From: Mariprofundaceae bacterium
GTDB taxonomy: Bacteria > Pseudomonadota > Zetaproteobacteria > Mariprofundales > Mariprofundaceae
Length of the DNA stretch: 17,072 bases
Assembly (NCBI GenBank): GCA_015488125.1
Contig: WFOJ01000089.1
Coordinates: forward strand, 1 to 17,072
Reading direction: 5' to 3'
Below are positions 1 through 6,741 of the stretch, in pieces (position 1 is the first letter of the stretch; each line of letters opens with the position of its first letter). A model generated the notes under the pieces. It saw only the letters and a list, made by a program, of their open reading frames with translations, did not search any database and was not told where the DNA came from. The position numbers and the translations under genes are program-made.

Positions 1-2
1 AA

Positions 3-563
3 AAAGTCGCCGAGGTCTTGCAACAATGTGGCATTGATGCGGCTATGATGAACCGTTATCCACACCAGTTTTCCGGTGGTCAGCGCCAACGCATTGGCAT
101 TGCTCGCGCGCTGGTGGTTGAACCGGATGTGCTGGTGCTGGATGAGCCGGTATCGGCGCTCGATGTCTCCGTGCAAGCACAAATTCTTAATCTGCTGATC
201 AGCTTGCAGCAAAGCCTGGGACTGGCCTATTTGTTTATCTCGCATGATTTGTCGGTGGTTCGCCACATCAGTGATGAGGTACTGGTCATGTTTGCCGGTC
301 AGGTGGTGGAGCAAGGCCCTGCAGATGCTGTTTTTGCATCACCTTGTCACCCCTACACAGCTAATTTGCTAAAAGCCATGCCCTTGCTGCATCCATCACA
401 ACGCCAACCCGTCAGCGATACTGGCAGTAGCGAAGAAAAGATAGCAGACAGCGGTTGTCCTTTTCGCTATCGGTGCGACCGGACAAAAAAAGATTGTTTG
501 CAGGCCACCATTCCCCTGCAAAGGATTCAACAACAATATTGCCGTTGCCTGTATCCACGATGA
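3..563 (+). CDS. Oligopeptide/dipeptide ABC transporter ATP-binding protein (5'-truncated; OppF/DppF-like)
   Basis: This is the C-terminal part (about 186 codons) of a peptide-import ABC ATPase; the reading frame is already open at position 3, so the real start and the Walker A lysine lie upstream of the window. Visible in order are the ABC signature FSGGQRQRIGIARAL, Walker B with the catalytic glutamate (VLVLDEPVSALD), and the switch histidine in FISHDLS. The C-terminal tail is diagnostic of the Opp/Dpp family: the HPY motif (SPCHPYTANLL) followed by a cysteine-rich extension (GCPFRYRC, then KDC and YCRC) that in relatives can carry an iron-sulfur cluster. In this family the protein hydrolyses ATP at the cytoplasmic face to drive uptake of peptides or similar solutes by an OppBC/DppBC permease. 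The substrate cannot be told from the ATPase, and permease genes are not in view. The next gene is 98 bases downstream, so co-transcription is uncertain. Confidence 0.93.
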   Translation, partial: KVAEVLQQCGIDAAMMNRYPHQFSGGQRQRIGIARALVVEPDVLVLDEPVSALDVSVQAQILNLLISLQQSLGLAYLFISHDLSVVRHISDEVLVMFAGQVVEQGPADAVFASPCHPYTANLLKAMPLLHPSQRQPVSDTGSSEEKIADSGCPFRYRCDRTKKDCLQATIPLQRIQQQYCRCLYPR

Positions 564-661
564 AGTGGAGAATGTTGCTGGCTGTTCGAGGCGTTTGCAT
601 GCAGAGTTCGCCGGGGGGATCATCTGTTATGAATATTCGGCAAACATGCACTAACTGATCC

Positions 662-1204
662 ATGCGTTGGACAATTTCCAATCAACTAACAGTTGGCCGC
701 ATGATGTTAATTCCATTATTATTCCTGGCCTTCGAATTTTTGCCATCGCCCTGGGGCTATTATACGTCTGCCGGAATTTTTACCCTGGCTGCTGCCACGG
801 ACTGGCTGGATGGGTATTTGGCTCGCAAACGTGGCGAAGTCACACCATTCGGTCGTTTTTTGGATCCGGTGGCAGATAAACTGCTGGTGGCCACCTCACT
901 GGTTGTGTTGGTGGAAGCCTCACTGGTACCGGGTGTGTTGGCTGCCATTATTATTGGTCGGGAAATTCTGATCAGTGCATTACGCGAATGGCTGGCTGAA
1001 CAATCACATATTGTCCACGTCTCAATGATGGGGAAGTGGAAAACAGCTGTGCAAATGTTGGCGATTGTGGCGCTACTCTGGCATCAGCCTGTTGCTTCGT
1101 TACCTGTACACCATATTGGTATTGGCCTGTTGTGGCTTGCTGCAATCCTTACACTGTGGTCAGGCTATCGCTATTTACAGGCAGCCTGGCCCAAGTTGAT
1201 TTGA
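662..1204 (+). CDS. pgsA: CDP-diacylglycerol--glycerol-3-phosphate 3-phosphatidyltransferase
   Basis: PgsA makes phosphatidylglycerol phosphate from CDP-diacylglycerol and sn-glycerol 3-phosphate, the committed step to phosphatidylglycerol and cardiolipin, in the inner membrane. The 180-residue protein carries the CDP-alcohol phosphotransferase signature at residues 50-72: D50-G51, A54-R55, G64, D68 and D72, with the extra acidic residue D47 just before it. It is mostly hydrophobic with several membrane segments, and its length is typical for PgsA (about 180-190). The N-terminus (ISNQLTVGRMMLIPLLF) resembles the NxLTxxR entry of the family. An in-frame TGA at 656-658 fixes ATG 662 as the earliest possible start; its ribosome binding site is weak. 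The prolyl isomerase gene follows after 11 bases. Another CDP-alcohol phosphatidyltransferase is possible but less likely. Confidence 0.9.
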   Translation: MRWTISNQLTVGRMMLIPLLFLAFEFLPSPWGYYTSAGIFTLAAATDWLDGYLARKRGEVTPFGRFLDPVADKLLVATSLVVLVEASLVPGVLAAIIIGREILISALREWLAEQSHIVHVSMMGKWKTAVQMLAIVALLWHQPVASLPVHHIGIGLLWLAAILTLWSGYRYLQAAWPKLI

Positions 1205-1215
1205 GGTAGGAAAAA

Positions 1216-2139
1216 ATGGTAAGGTTTTTAAGCGGATTATTGTTGAGCAGCTTGATGCTTGCCTGCTCGCCAACGCCGGACACTCCCAGGCAAGCATCAA
1301 CATCGCCTGCTGCAGCAACTACTAACGCTCAATCTGCCGCGCTGCCAGCCAATGCTGTGGCACGCATTGGCGATCGTGTGATCACAGAAGCGGATATTGA
1401 CCGTGAGTTTCTACGTATGCCAGAGCGTGTGCGCAAACTTAAGGATCAACCTGCCATGCGCAAAAACCTGCTCAATAATATGATCACCCGCATCACACTG
1501 GAGGCGGAAGCCAGGCGTCAGGGTATTGTTGATGATCCAGAGATTCAGGCGCGGATCAGGCAAGTTACCTCCACAATTATTATTCAGGCGCTTAATCAGC
1601 GCATGCGCAAGCAGCAGAAGCCAACAGAGCAGGAATTACGCAGCTATTACGAGAAGCATCAAGCGAACTATCGCCTGCCTGGCACCTGGCGGGTTCGTCA
1701 CATCCTGCTTGATCGTGAAGCGGATGCCAAGGCCGTGATCAAACGTTTGCAACAAGGGGAGGATTTTGCTGCACTGGCGAAAGAATTGTCCAAAGATACC
1801 TCCAGCCGCGATCGTGGTGGCGAATTGCCAGCGCTGCGTCAAGGGCAAATGGGCCCGGCATTTGATCAGGCGCTGATGGCGCTGGATGCAGCGCATCCCA
1901 TATCCGGTGTGGTGCATTCACGTATGGGCTACCATGTCATTCAGTGGTTATCCACGCAGCCTGCCCGTGTTCGTACTTTTGAAGAGGTGCGTCCGCAGTT
2001 GACAATGCAATTGCAACAGCAACGCTTCCGCCAATGGGTGGAGCATACCAGGGCGGTAGCAAAAGTAGAAATTCTCAAGCCTGCCTACCGGCTGCCTGAC
2101 GTTCGTTCGCCGGCACATGCCCCTGACCAAGCAATGTGA
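1216..2139 (+). CDS. Lipoprotein peptidyl-prolyl cis-trans isomerase, parvulin type
   Basis: A 307-residue periplasmic folding factor predicted to be lipid-anchored. The N-terminus is a lipoprotein signal peptide with lipobox LMLAC (Cys17 as the modified residue), followed by a Pro/Ala/Ser/Thr-rich linker (about 18-46). Residues about 48-155 form a helical SurA/PrsA-like chaperone segment. A single parvulin (PPIC) domain spans about 158-247, with the characteristic RHILL entry (H162), the GGELP turn (201-205) and GYHVIQ near the end (H240). In this family the enzyme isomerises Xaa-Pro bonds and helps fold exported proteins. The start is supported by a strong AGGTAGG ribosome binding site at about 1205-1211. 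It sits between pgsA and a nitroreductase, which does not reveal a client. It resembles PrsA or EpsD-type isomerases as much as SurA, so no gene symbol is given. Confidence 0.87.
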   Translation: MVRFLSGLLLSSLMLACSPTPDTPRQASTSPAAATTNAQSAALPANAVARIGDRVITEADIDREFLRMPERVRKLKDQPAMRKNLLNNMITRITLEAEARRQGIVDDPEIQARIRQVTSTIIIQALNQRMRKQQKPTEQELRSYYEKHQANYRLPGTWRVRHILLDREADAKAVIKRLQQGEDFAALAKELSKDTSSRDRGGELPALRQGQMGPAFDQALMALDAAHPISGVVHSRMGYHVIQWLSTQPARVRTFEEVRPQLTMQLQQQRFRQWVEHTRAVAKVEILKPAYRLPDVRSPAHAPDQAM

Positions 2140-2152
2140 ACAGGAGATTCGT

Positions 2153-2794
2153 ATGAGTAAGCATCAGGCAAACCCCCGCGCTGAAATTGATCAAACTCTC
2201 GCAGCCCGCTGGAGTACGCGCGCTTTTGACCCTCGTCAAGCTGTCAGCAGAGAAGAATTATTGTCCTGTCTTGAGGCGGCCCGCTGGGCGCCGAGTTGCT
2301 TTGGTGACGAACCGTGGCGCTTTATTGTGGCGGATCGTTTTTCTGAAAACGAACTGGACAACTGGAAAAATATTCTGGATACCCTAAGCCAAAAGAATCG
2401 GGCATGGGCGCAACACGCCCCTGTGTTAATTATCGCATGCGCCTGCCAGCAGTTCAGGCAGACAGACAGATTCAATCGCTGGGCTGAATATGATACCGGG
2501 CAGGCCGTGCTGTCGCTGTGCCTGCAGGCAACAGCATTAGGCCTGGCCACACATCAAATGGGTGGTTTCGATGAAGAAATGGTGCGAGGTCATTGGGGAT
2601 TGCCAAAATACATTCAACCAATGAGTGTTGTTGCCTTGGGTCATTATGGTGATGACAGTATTCTCAGCGATGAAGAGCGTGAACTTGAGCATCAGGCACG
2701 AACGCGACGTCCCATGCATGAAACAGTATTTTCGGATCGTTGGAAAACCCCCTATTTTCGCAAAAGTAACCCTGGGGAATCTGTCGAACGTTGA
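2153..2794 (+). CDS. Nitroreductase family protein (FMN-dependent NAD(P)H oxidoreductase)
   Basis: A 213-residue protein of the nitroreductase fold. The FMN-phosphate-binding entry RWSTRAF lies at residues 20-26, followed by the conserved ARWAPSCFGDEPWRF stretch (43-57), the central helix GQAVLSLCLQATALGLATH (116-134), and MGGFD leading to the ALGHYGD segment (161-167). Family members reduce nitro compounds, quinones, flavins or dehalogenation substrates using NAD(P)H; the natural substrate cannot be inferred here. The frame is open upstream to an ATG at 2117 inside the preceding gene, but ATG 2153 is preferred because CAGGAG at 2141-2146 sits six bases in front of it, giving a 13-base gap after the isomerase stop. 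It is probably the last gene of the pgsA transcription unit. No clear terminator follows; a short CCGA/TCGG palindrome near 2814 lacks a T tract. Confidence 0.9.
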   Translation: MSKHQANPRAEIDQTLAARWSTRAFDPRQAVSREELLSCLEAARWAPSCFGDEPWRFIVADRFSENELDNWKNILDTLSQKNRAWAQHAPVLIIACACQQFRQTDRFNRWAEYDTGQAVLSLCLQATALGLATHQMGGFDEEMVRGHWGLPKYIQPMSVVALGHYGDDSILSDEERELEHQARTRRPMHETVFSDRWKTPYFRKSNPGESVER

Positions 2795-2849
2795 CACACC
2801 TACCGCGAAACACCGAATATCGGCCAATGTCTTCACTCTGTTGTTTGTT

Positions 2850-2866
2850 CAATAGCACTGCTATTG
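2850..2866. repeat. Perfect 7-bp inverted repeat with 3-base spacer
   Basis: CAATAGC at 2850-2856 and GCTATTG at 2860-2866 are exact reverse complements separated by ACT. It lies in the 243-base gap between the nitroreductase and the first glycosyltransferase. It is AT-rich and has no following T tract, so it does not look like an intrinsic terminator; an operator or chance palindrome are both possible. A TATACT hexamer at 2882-2887 lies 15 bases downstream and could be a -10 element, but no properly spaced -35 box was found. Confidence 0.35.
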
Positions 2867-3021
2867 ACCGCTAATGTGTCATATACTTTTCCCAGGCGCT
2901 CATAACAATTGCCAAAGCTCAACAAAAACTCCCAGTGATTGAAAAATCAGCGAGAGTAGAGTGCACGTAAAATCGAACGGCTTACTGCATTTATCGAATG
3001 TGTTTATCCAGGCGGAAAATC

Positions 3022-3027
3022 AGGAGG
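3022..3027 (+). promoter_or_regulatory. Consensus Shine-Dalgarno AGGAGG that decides a TTG start
   Basis: A perfect AGGAGG lies ten bases before the TTG codon at 3038 and 40 bases before the first in-frame ATG (3068). Only the TTG is at a workable distance, so this site argues for initiation at 3038 of the first glycosyltransferase. Confidence 0.6.
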
Positions 3028-3037
3028 CTTGTTTTGA

Positions 3038-4036
3038 TTGATAACGTTCTTACTGGATAATTTGGGTATGAGTAATATAGCAATCGTTTTAGCTGTGTAT
3101 AACGGTAGTCGCTTTCTTGCGGAACAATTGGATAGCCTTGTTGCTCAAAGCGAAACCGCCTGGGATTTGTATGTACGGGATGATGGTTCATCTGATCAAT
3201 CATTAAATATCTTGGCAGCATACACTGTACGAGATGCGCGATTTCATTTGCTTTCAGATGGACTTGGTAATTTGGGAGTGACAAACAATTTTGCCATACT
3301 GATGACACTAAATGCGCTTGCGTCGCATTCGTATATTGCCTTTTCCGACCAAGATGATGTCTGGCTGGGACATAAACTATCCTCGCTGATGCAAATGATG
3401 CGAAAAATGGAGGATCAATATCCTGGCATGCCGTTATTGGTGTACTCGGATATGTCCGTAGTGGATGTCAATTTAAACCTGATTTTTCCTTCATTCATGA
3501 AATATCAGGGTATCAAGCACGAAGCATCAGATCCACTACGTGTACTGCTAACACAAAATTTTGTTGCCGGTTGCACAATAATGGTCAACCGAAGGTTACT
3601 GGATATAGCCTTGCCAATTCCCGAAAAGGTTTTAATGCATGATTGGTGGCTGGCATTGTGTGCCGCCGTATTTGGATATATCGGGTATATTGATAAACCA
3701 TTGGTGAAATACCGACAGCACGGTAACAACGAAGTGGGTGCAAAGCCTGTACAAGACGTTTTGAATCCGGTTTCCGGTAAATGGTGCCAACGATGGCTGG
3801 AGGGACGTGATAACCTGTTTCGATCGATGAAACAGGCGCAATGTCTCGCGGAACGAATGTATGAACGCGATCCGGATAACCCGAATTTGCCCATAGTGGA
3901 AACATATGCAACTTTACAATATAATACTCCGATGCAGCGAATCAAAACTATCAGACAAGTGGGTATTCATGCACAATCCAGAATAAGACAAATGCTTCTT
4001 TTATCTCGATTGCTAATCAGTACACCGGCCAAATAA
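3038..4036 (+). CDS. Glycosyltransferase family 2 (GT-A fold), surface polysaccharide
   Basis: A 332-residue cytoplasmic or membrane-associated sugar transferase that should move a nucleotide-activated sugar onto a growing glycan. Residues 14-22 form the first Rossmann-like strand (IAIVLAVYN), followed by the nucleotide-binding DDGSSD (48-53) and the metal-binding motif in SDQDDVW (103-109), a pattern common in rhamnosyl- and related O-antigen transferases. A HDWWLAL segment near residue 204 is also typical of this subgroup. The start is uncertain: TTG 3038 has a consensus ribosome binding site, while ATG 3068 would give the more usual N-terminus MSNIAIVLAVYN (322 residues). The stop codon abuts the next gene's ATG. 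Three 60-base lines counted by eye (3061, 3541, 3901) are 38, 40 and 33% G+C, against 55% in a pilB line (7681), suggesting separate ancestry. Donor and acceptor sugars are unknown. Confidence 0.9.
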   Translation: MITFLLDNLGMSNIAIVLAVYNGSRFLAEQLDSLVAQSETAWDLYVRDDGSSDQSLNILAAYTVRDARFHLLSDGLGNLGVTNNFAILMTLNALASHSYIAFSDQDDVWLGHKLSSLMQMMRKMEDQYPGMPLLVYSDMSVVDVNLNLIFPSFMKYQGIKHEASDPLRVLLTQNFVAGCTIMVNRRLLDIALPIPEKVLMHDWWLALCAAVFGYIGYIDKPLVKYRQHGNNEVGAKPVQDVLNPVSGKWCQRWLEGRDNLFRSMKQAQCLAERMYERDPDNPNLPIVETYATLQYNTPMQRIKTIRQVGIHAQSRIRQMLLLSRLLISTPAK

Positions 4037-4918
4037 ATGACACATACAACCGTTTCCATCATCGTTGTTAATTTCAATGCAGGCATGCTTCTTGAGAAAT
4101 GCGTACGTGCAGCCCTTGCTTCCACGGCACGGGTAGAGGTAATTGTGGTCGATAATGGTAGTGGTGACGGCAGTATTTATCACCTGCGGCAGCAGGTGAA
4201 TGACAAACGCCTGACGATCATTGAGAATTTCGCCAACCTGGGCTTTGCTCGAGCAGTAAACATTGGCCTTGATCAATCATTGGACGACTTTGCGCTGTTG
4301 CTCAACCCGGACTGTATCATTTGCCCAGACACGTTAGCAAAAATGCTGCATGAGATGCAGACGCATCCTGAAGCAGGGATAGCTGGTTGCTTGATCCGTA
4401 ATCGTGACGGCTCGGAGCAAGCCGGTTGTCGCCGCCGAGTGCCAACACCATGGAGAAGCGTAGTCCGCACATTCCACTTGGAGCGAGTTGTACCTAATCA
4501 CCCTAAATTTGAAAGTATAGTCATGCACCATCAACCGTTACCCAGTCGGCCTGTATATGAAGAAGCGATTTCCGGTGCCTTCATGCTGGCTAGACGCACG
4601 GCAATTAACGATGTCGGCCCGATGGACGAAGGCTATTTCCTGCATTGCGAAGATCTTGATTGGTGCATGCGTTTTCGGCAAAAGGGTTGGAAAATCTTGT
4701 TTGTGCCGTATGTCGAGGTACTGCACGAGAAGGGAAGATGTAGTGCAAATCGACCTATACGCGTGGAATGGCACAAACATAAAGGTATGACTCGCTTTTA
4801 CCGTAAATTTTTTCGTCACCAGTATTCAATCCTGCTGATGGTGTGTGTGATAACTGGCGTGTGGCTGAGGTTCCTGGTTTTGACTGCATACCTTTCGTTG
4901 CAACGATTCAAGTCATGA
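4037..4918 (+). CDS. Glycosyltransferase family 2, rhamnosyltransferase-like (WbbL type)
   Basis: A 293-residue GT2 enzyme with the features of dTDP-rhamnosyl transferases. The N-terminal strand SIIVVNFNAG (7-16) is followed by VVDNGSGDGS (37-46), NLGFARAVNIG (67-77) and the metal/donor motif LLLNPD (87-92). The later SGAFMLARR (179-187) and catalytic-region HCEDLDWCMR (203-212) match the WbbL subgroup. The C-terminus holds one hydrophobic segment (about residues 265-288), suggesting membrane association with catalysis at the cytoplasmic face. The ATG follows the upstream stop with no gap, so translation is probably coupled; its own ribosome binding site is weak. Its TGA overlaps the next gene's ATG as ATGA. 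The likely role is adding a sugar to O-antigen, capsule or another surface glycan. The specific sugar cannot be assigned. Confidence 0.9.
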   Translation: MTHTTVSIIVVNFNAGMLLEKCVRAALASTARVEVIVVDNGSGDGSIYHLRQQVNDKRLTIIENFANLGFARAVNIGLDQSLDDFALLLNPDCIICPDTLAKMLHEMQTHPEAGIAGCLIRNRDGSEQAGCRRRVPTPWRSVVRTFHLERVVPNHPKFESIVMHHQPLPSRPVYEEAISGAFMLARRTAINDVGPMDEGYFLHCEDLDWCMRFRQKGWKILFVPYVEVLHEKGRCSANRPIRVEWHKHKGMTRFYRKFFRHQYSILLMVCVITGVWLRFLVLTAYLSLQRFKS

Positions 4919-5760
4919 AGATTCTCGTAACTGGTGCAACCAGCATGATTGGTGATTTTCTGCTGGCAATGCTTATCAAGGCTGGATATGAGATTGTGGC
5001 CATCAGCAGATCCAAACAGCAATCACAGGCAGGCACAACCTGGTATTCCCTCGACATCAACGAACATGACTGGTTTGGGCAACTGCCTCCCGCTGACCTT
5101 TGGATTCATCTGGCCGATATTGGCCTATTGAAAAAATCGTTGCCGCAAGCACTTGAAATACTGCAGGTAAAACAGCTCATCGTCTTCAGTTCCACCAGCC
5201 GTTACACCAAATGTTATGCGCGTAGCGTGCCTGATCGCGCTCTTGCACAGGAATTGATTCAGGGTGAGCGATTTGTCGAGGATGTCTGTACTCGACTCGG
5301 TGTTGTGTGGAACATCATTCGTCCAACGATGATCTATTACCTGGGACGGGATAAAAATCTAAGCCTGATCTCACGTTTCATCCAGCATTTTCATTTCTTC
5401 CCTATGATTGGCTCGGGGCAAGCACTGCGTCAACCGGTGCATGCACGCGATCTGGCCTGGGCGTGTTTAGCGTTACTTAATCATACCGAATGTGCCAATC
5501 GAGCTTATAACCTTAGTGGTGGAGAAGTTATCGGTTACCGAGATATGGTTACACGTCTGTTTGTGAGGCTGGACATGAAACCACGATTCGTGCACATTCC
5601 ATTACCGCTATTTCGAGTACTCATTGCTGTACTGCGAATATTGCCCCGCTACCGTTACCTAACCACGGATATGGCCGATCGCATGACGATGGATATGGTA
5701 TTTTCACACCAGGAGGCAACCAAGGATTTCGGTTACTTCCCTCGACCATTCCAACCTTAG
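4915..5760 (+). CDS. NAD-dependent epimerase/dehydratase family protein (extended SDR), atypical active site
   Basis: A 281-residue Rossmann-fold protein of the extended short-chain dehydrogenase class that acts on nucleotide sugars. The N-terminus MKILVTGATSMIGDF contains the NAD(P)-binding GxxxxxG pattern (GATSMIG, 7-13). The strand ending in FSSTSRYTK supplies the SSTS equivalent of the catalytic serine/threonine, and IIRPTMIYYLGRDKN is the usual RPxxxYGxG region. The GQALRQPVHARDLAWA stretch and NLSGGE are family features. The expected catalytic YxxxK is not visible; the region where it should fall reads RALAQELIQGERF. The frame is open back to 4843, but ATG 4915 is chosen because it begins exactly at the Rossmann strand and overlaps the upstream stop as ATGA, implying coupled translation with the glycosyltransferase. 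It probably prepares or modifies a nucleotide sugar for the neighbouring transferases; the reaction is unassigned. Confidence 0.85.
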   Translation: MKILVTGATSMIGDFLLAMLIKAGYEIVAISRSKQQSQAGTTWYSLDINEHDWFGQLPPADLWIHLADIGLLKKSLPQALEILQVKQLIVFSSTSRYTKCYARSVPDRALAQELIQGERFVEDVCTRLGVVWNIIRPTMIYYLGRDKNLSLISRFIQHFHFFPMIGSGQALRQPVHARDLAWACLALLNHTECANRAYNLSGGEVIGYRDMVTRLFVRLDMKPRFVHIPLPLFRVLIAVLRILPRYRYLTTDMADRMTMDMVFSHQEATKDFGYFPRPFQP

Positions 5761-5808
5761 GCATTTGTCGAACTTAACCAAAATCAACTGCTAAGCATGC
5801 GAACCTGT

Positions 5809-5835
5809 TAATCTCTGTTGACAAAATACAGATTA
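5809..5835. repeat. Imperfect dyad over the aroE -35 region (possible operator)
   Basis: TAATCTCTGT at 5809-5818 and ACAGATTA at 5828-5835 are reverse complements apart from a two-base bulge (CT) in the left arm, separated by nine bases. The dyad straddles the TTGACA box at 5818-5823, the usual position for a repressor site. It could equally be a chance AT-rich palindrome. No known operator consensus was recognised. Confidence 0.35.
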
Positions 5836-5845
5836 CATATTTAAT
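5818..5845 (+). promoter_or_regulatory. Sigma70-like promoter for aroE-pil operon
   Basis: A consensus -35 box TTGACA (5818-5823) is followed after 16 bases by TTTAAT (5840-5845), a 5-of-6 match to the -10 consensus. Transcription would start near 5852, only about two bases before the aroE ATG at 5854, which has no visible Shine-Dalgarno. The message would then be leaderless or nearly so. It is the only clear promoter seen for the aroE-pilB-pilC-pilS-pilR-pilD-rseC run. Confidence 0.6.
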
Positions 5846-5853
5846 TGTCTGCT

Positions 5854-6741
5854 ATGAAAATAGTTGGCTCAACGACGACTTATGGTATCATCGGCTGGCC
5901 GGTTCGGCATTCGCTGTCGCCACTTTTTCAGAATCACTTAATCATGCAGCGTCAATTGAACGCCTGTTATATCCCTTTTCCTGTTGCCCCGGAAAACCTT
6001 GAAACAGCACTGCATGGACTGCGAAACAGTGGTGTTCGGGGCTTGAACGTGACCATTCCCCACAAGACCGAGGTGTGTCAACTGGTGGCAGCAGATACAG
6101 CAGCCCGGACGATCGGCGCCGTCAACACGCTCAAGCCAACTGACACCGGCTGGCAAGCCTGTAATACCGATTATCTTGGGATTCAGGCGGTATTACAGGG
6201 CTTGCAGGCAACAACTGAACGAGCCATGATTTTCGGCGCCGGAGGCACATCGCGTGCTGCCATTCACGCCCTGGCAGTCATGGGATGTCAACATCTCGTA
6301 CTGACCAACAGGACCAGGGCTCGGGCGGAACAACTGCAACAACACGTGCAAACTTGTTATCCGGCAATCACATGCGAGGTCATCGACTGGCAAGCAGATG
6401 CTGTCGCCGCCTGCGTGGCGCATATTGAGCTTTGCATTAACTGCAGCAGCATTGGCCTACACGCGGAGGATCACTTTCCCTTTGCGATCAACGGCCATGG
6501 CGTGGCGATGGATGCTGTTTATCGAAGCGATGGTCATACAGCTTTTTGCCAACAGGCCGCAAACCGACAGTGTTGCGATGGCTTGCCGATGTTGATCGCA
6601 CAGGGGGTGGCCTCATTTGCCTGGTGGCACGAGACTGAAACCGCACCTGATCCTCTACCCACTCTGCGCTGGGTGGAAAAACAGCTCGGCCGTGTCCCTG
6701 CCTCCTTGCCAGGCTGGCCGGATATGGAGAAGACAACATGA
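5854..6741 (+). CDS. aroE: Shikimate dehydrogenase (NADP+)
   Basis: AroE reduces 3-dehydroshikimate to shikimate with NADPH in the aromatic amino acid (shikimate) pathway, in the cytoplasm. The 295-residue protein shows the full set of landmarks: substrate-binding SLSP (20-23) inside YGIIGWPVRHSLSP, NVTIPHK with the catalytic lysine K71, GAVNTL (88-93), NTDYLGI with catalytic D106, the cofactor loop GAGGTS (128-133) followed by the NRT strand, DAVY, and the C-terminal GLPMLIAQG. Length is slightly above the common 270-285. A TTG at 5845 is in frame, but it overlaps the likely -10 box; ATG 5854 is chosen. There is no ribosome binding site, fitting a leaderless start. The TGA overlaps the pilB ATG (ATGA), so this housekeeping gene is physically tied to pilus assembly genes. 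Confidence 0.96.
   Translation: MKIVGSTTTYGIIGWPVRHSLSPLFQNHLIMQRQLNACYIPFPVAPENLETALHGLRNSGVRGLNVTIPHKTEVCQLVAADTAARTIGAVNTLKPTDTGWQACNTDYLGIQAVLQGLQATTERAMIFGAGGTSRAAIHALAVMGCQHLVLTNRTRARAEQLQQHVQTCYPAITCEVIDWQADAVAACVAHIELCINCSSIGLHAEDHFPFAINGHGVAMDAVYRSDGHTAFCQQAANRQCCDGLPMLIAQGVASFAWWHETETAPDPLPTLRWVEKQLGRVPASLPGWPDMEKTT

Noticed and set aside
2812..2824. Terminator after the nitroreductase (CCGA-ATA-TCGG palindrome)
   Set aside because: The stem is only four pairs and no T tract follows.
6622..6640. Possible sigma54 (-24/-12) promoter before pilB, TGGCACGAG near 6625
   Set aside because: The -24-like half is present, but no TTGC element follows at the required spacing, and it lies inside aroE. 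Other TGGCAC/TGGCAT occurrences in the window also lack the -12 half.
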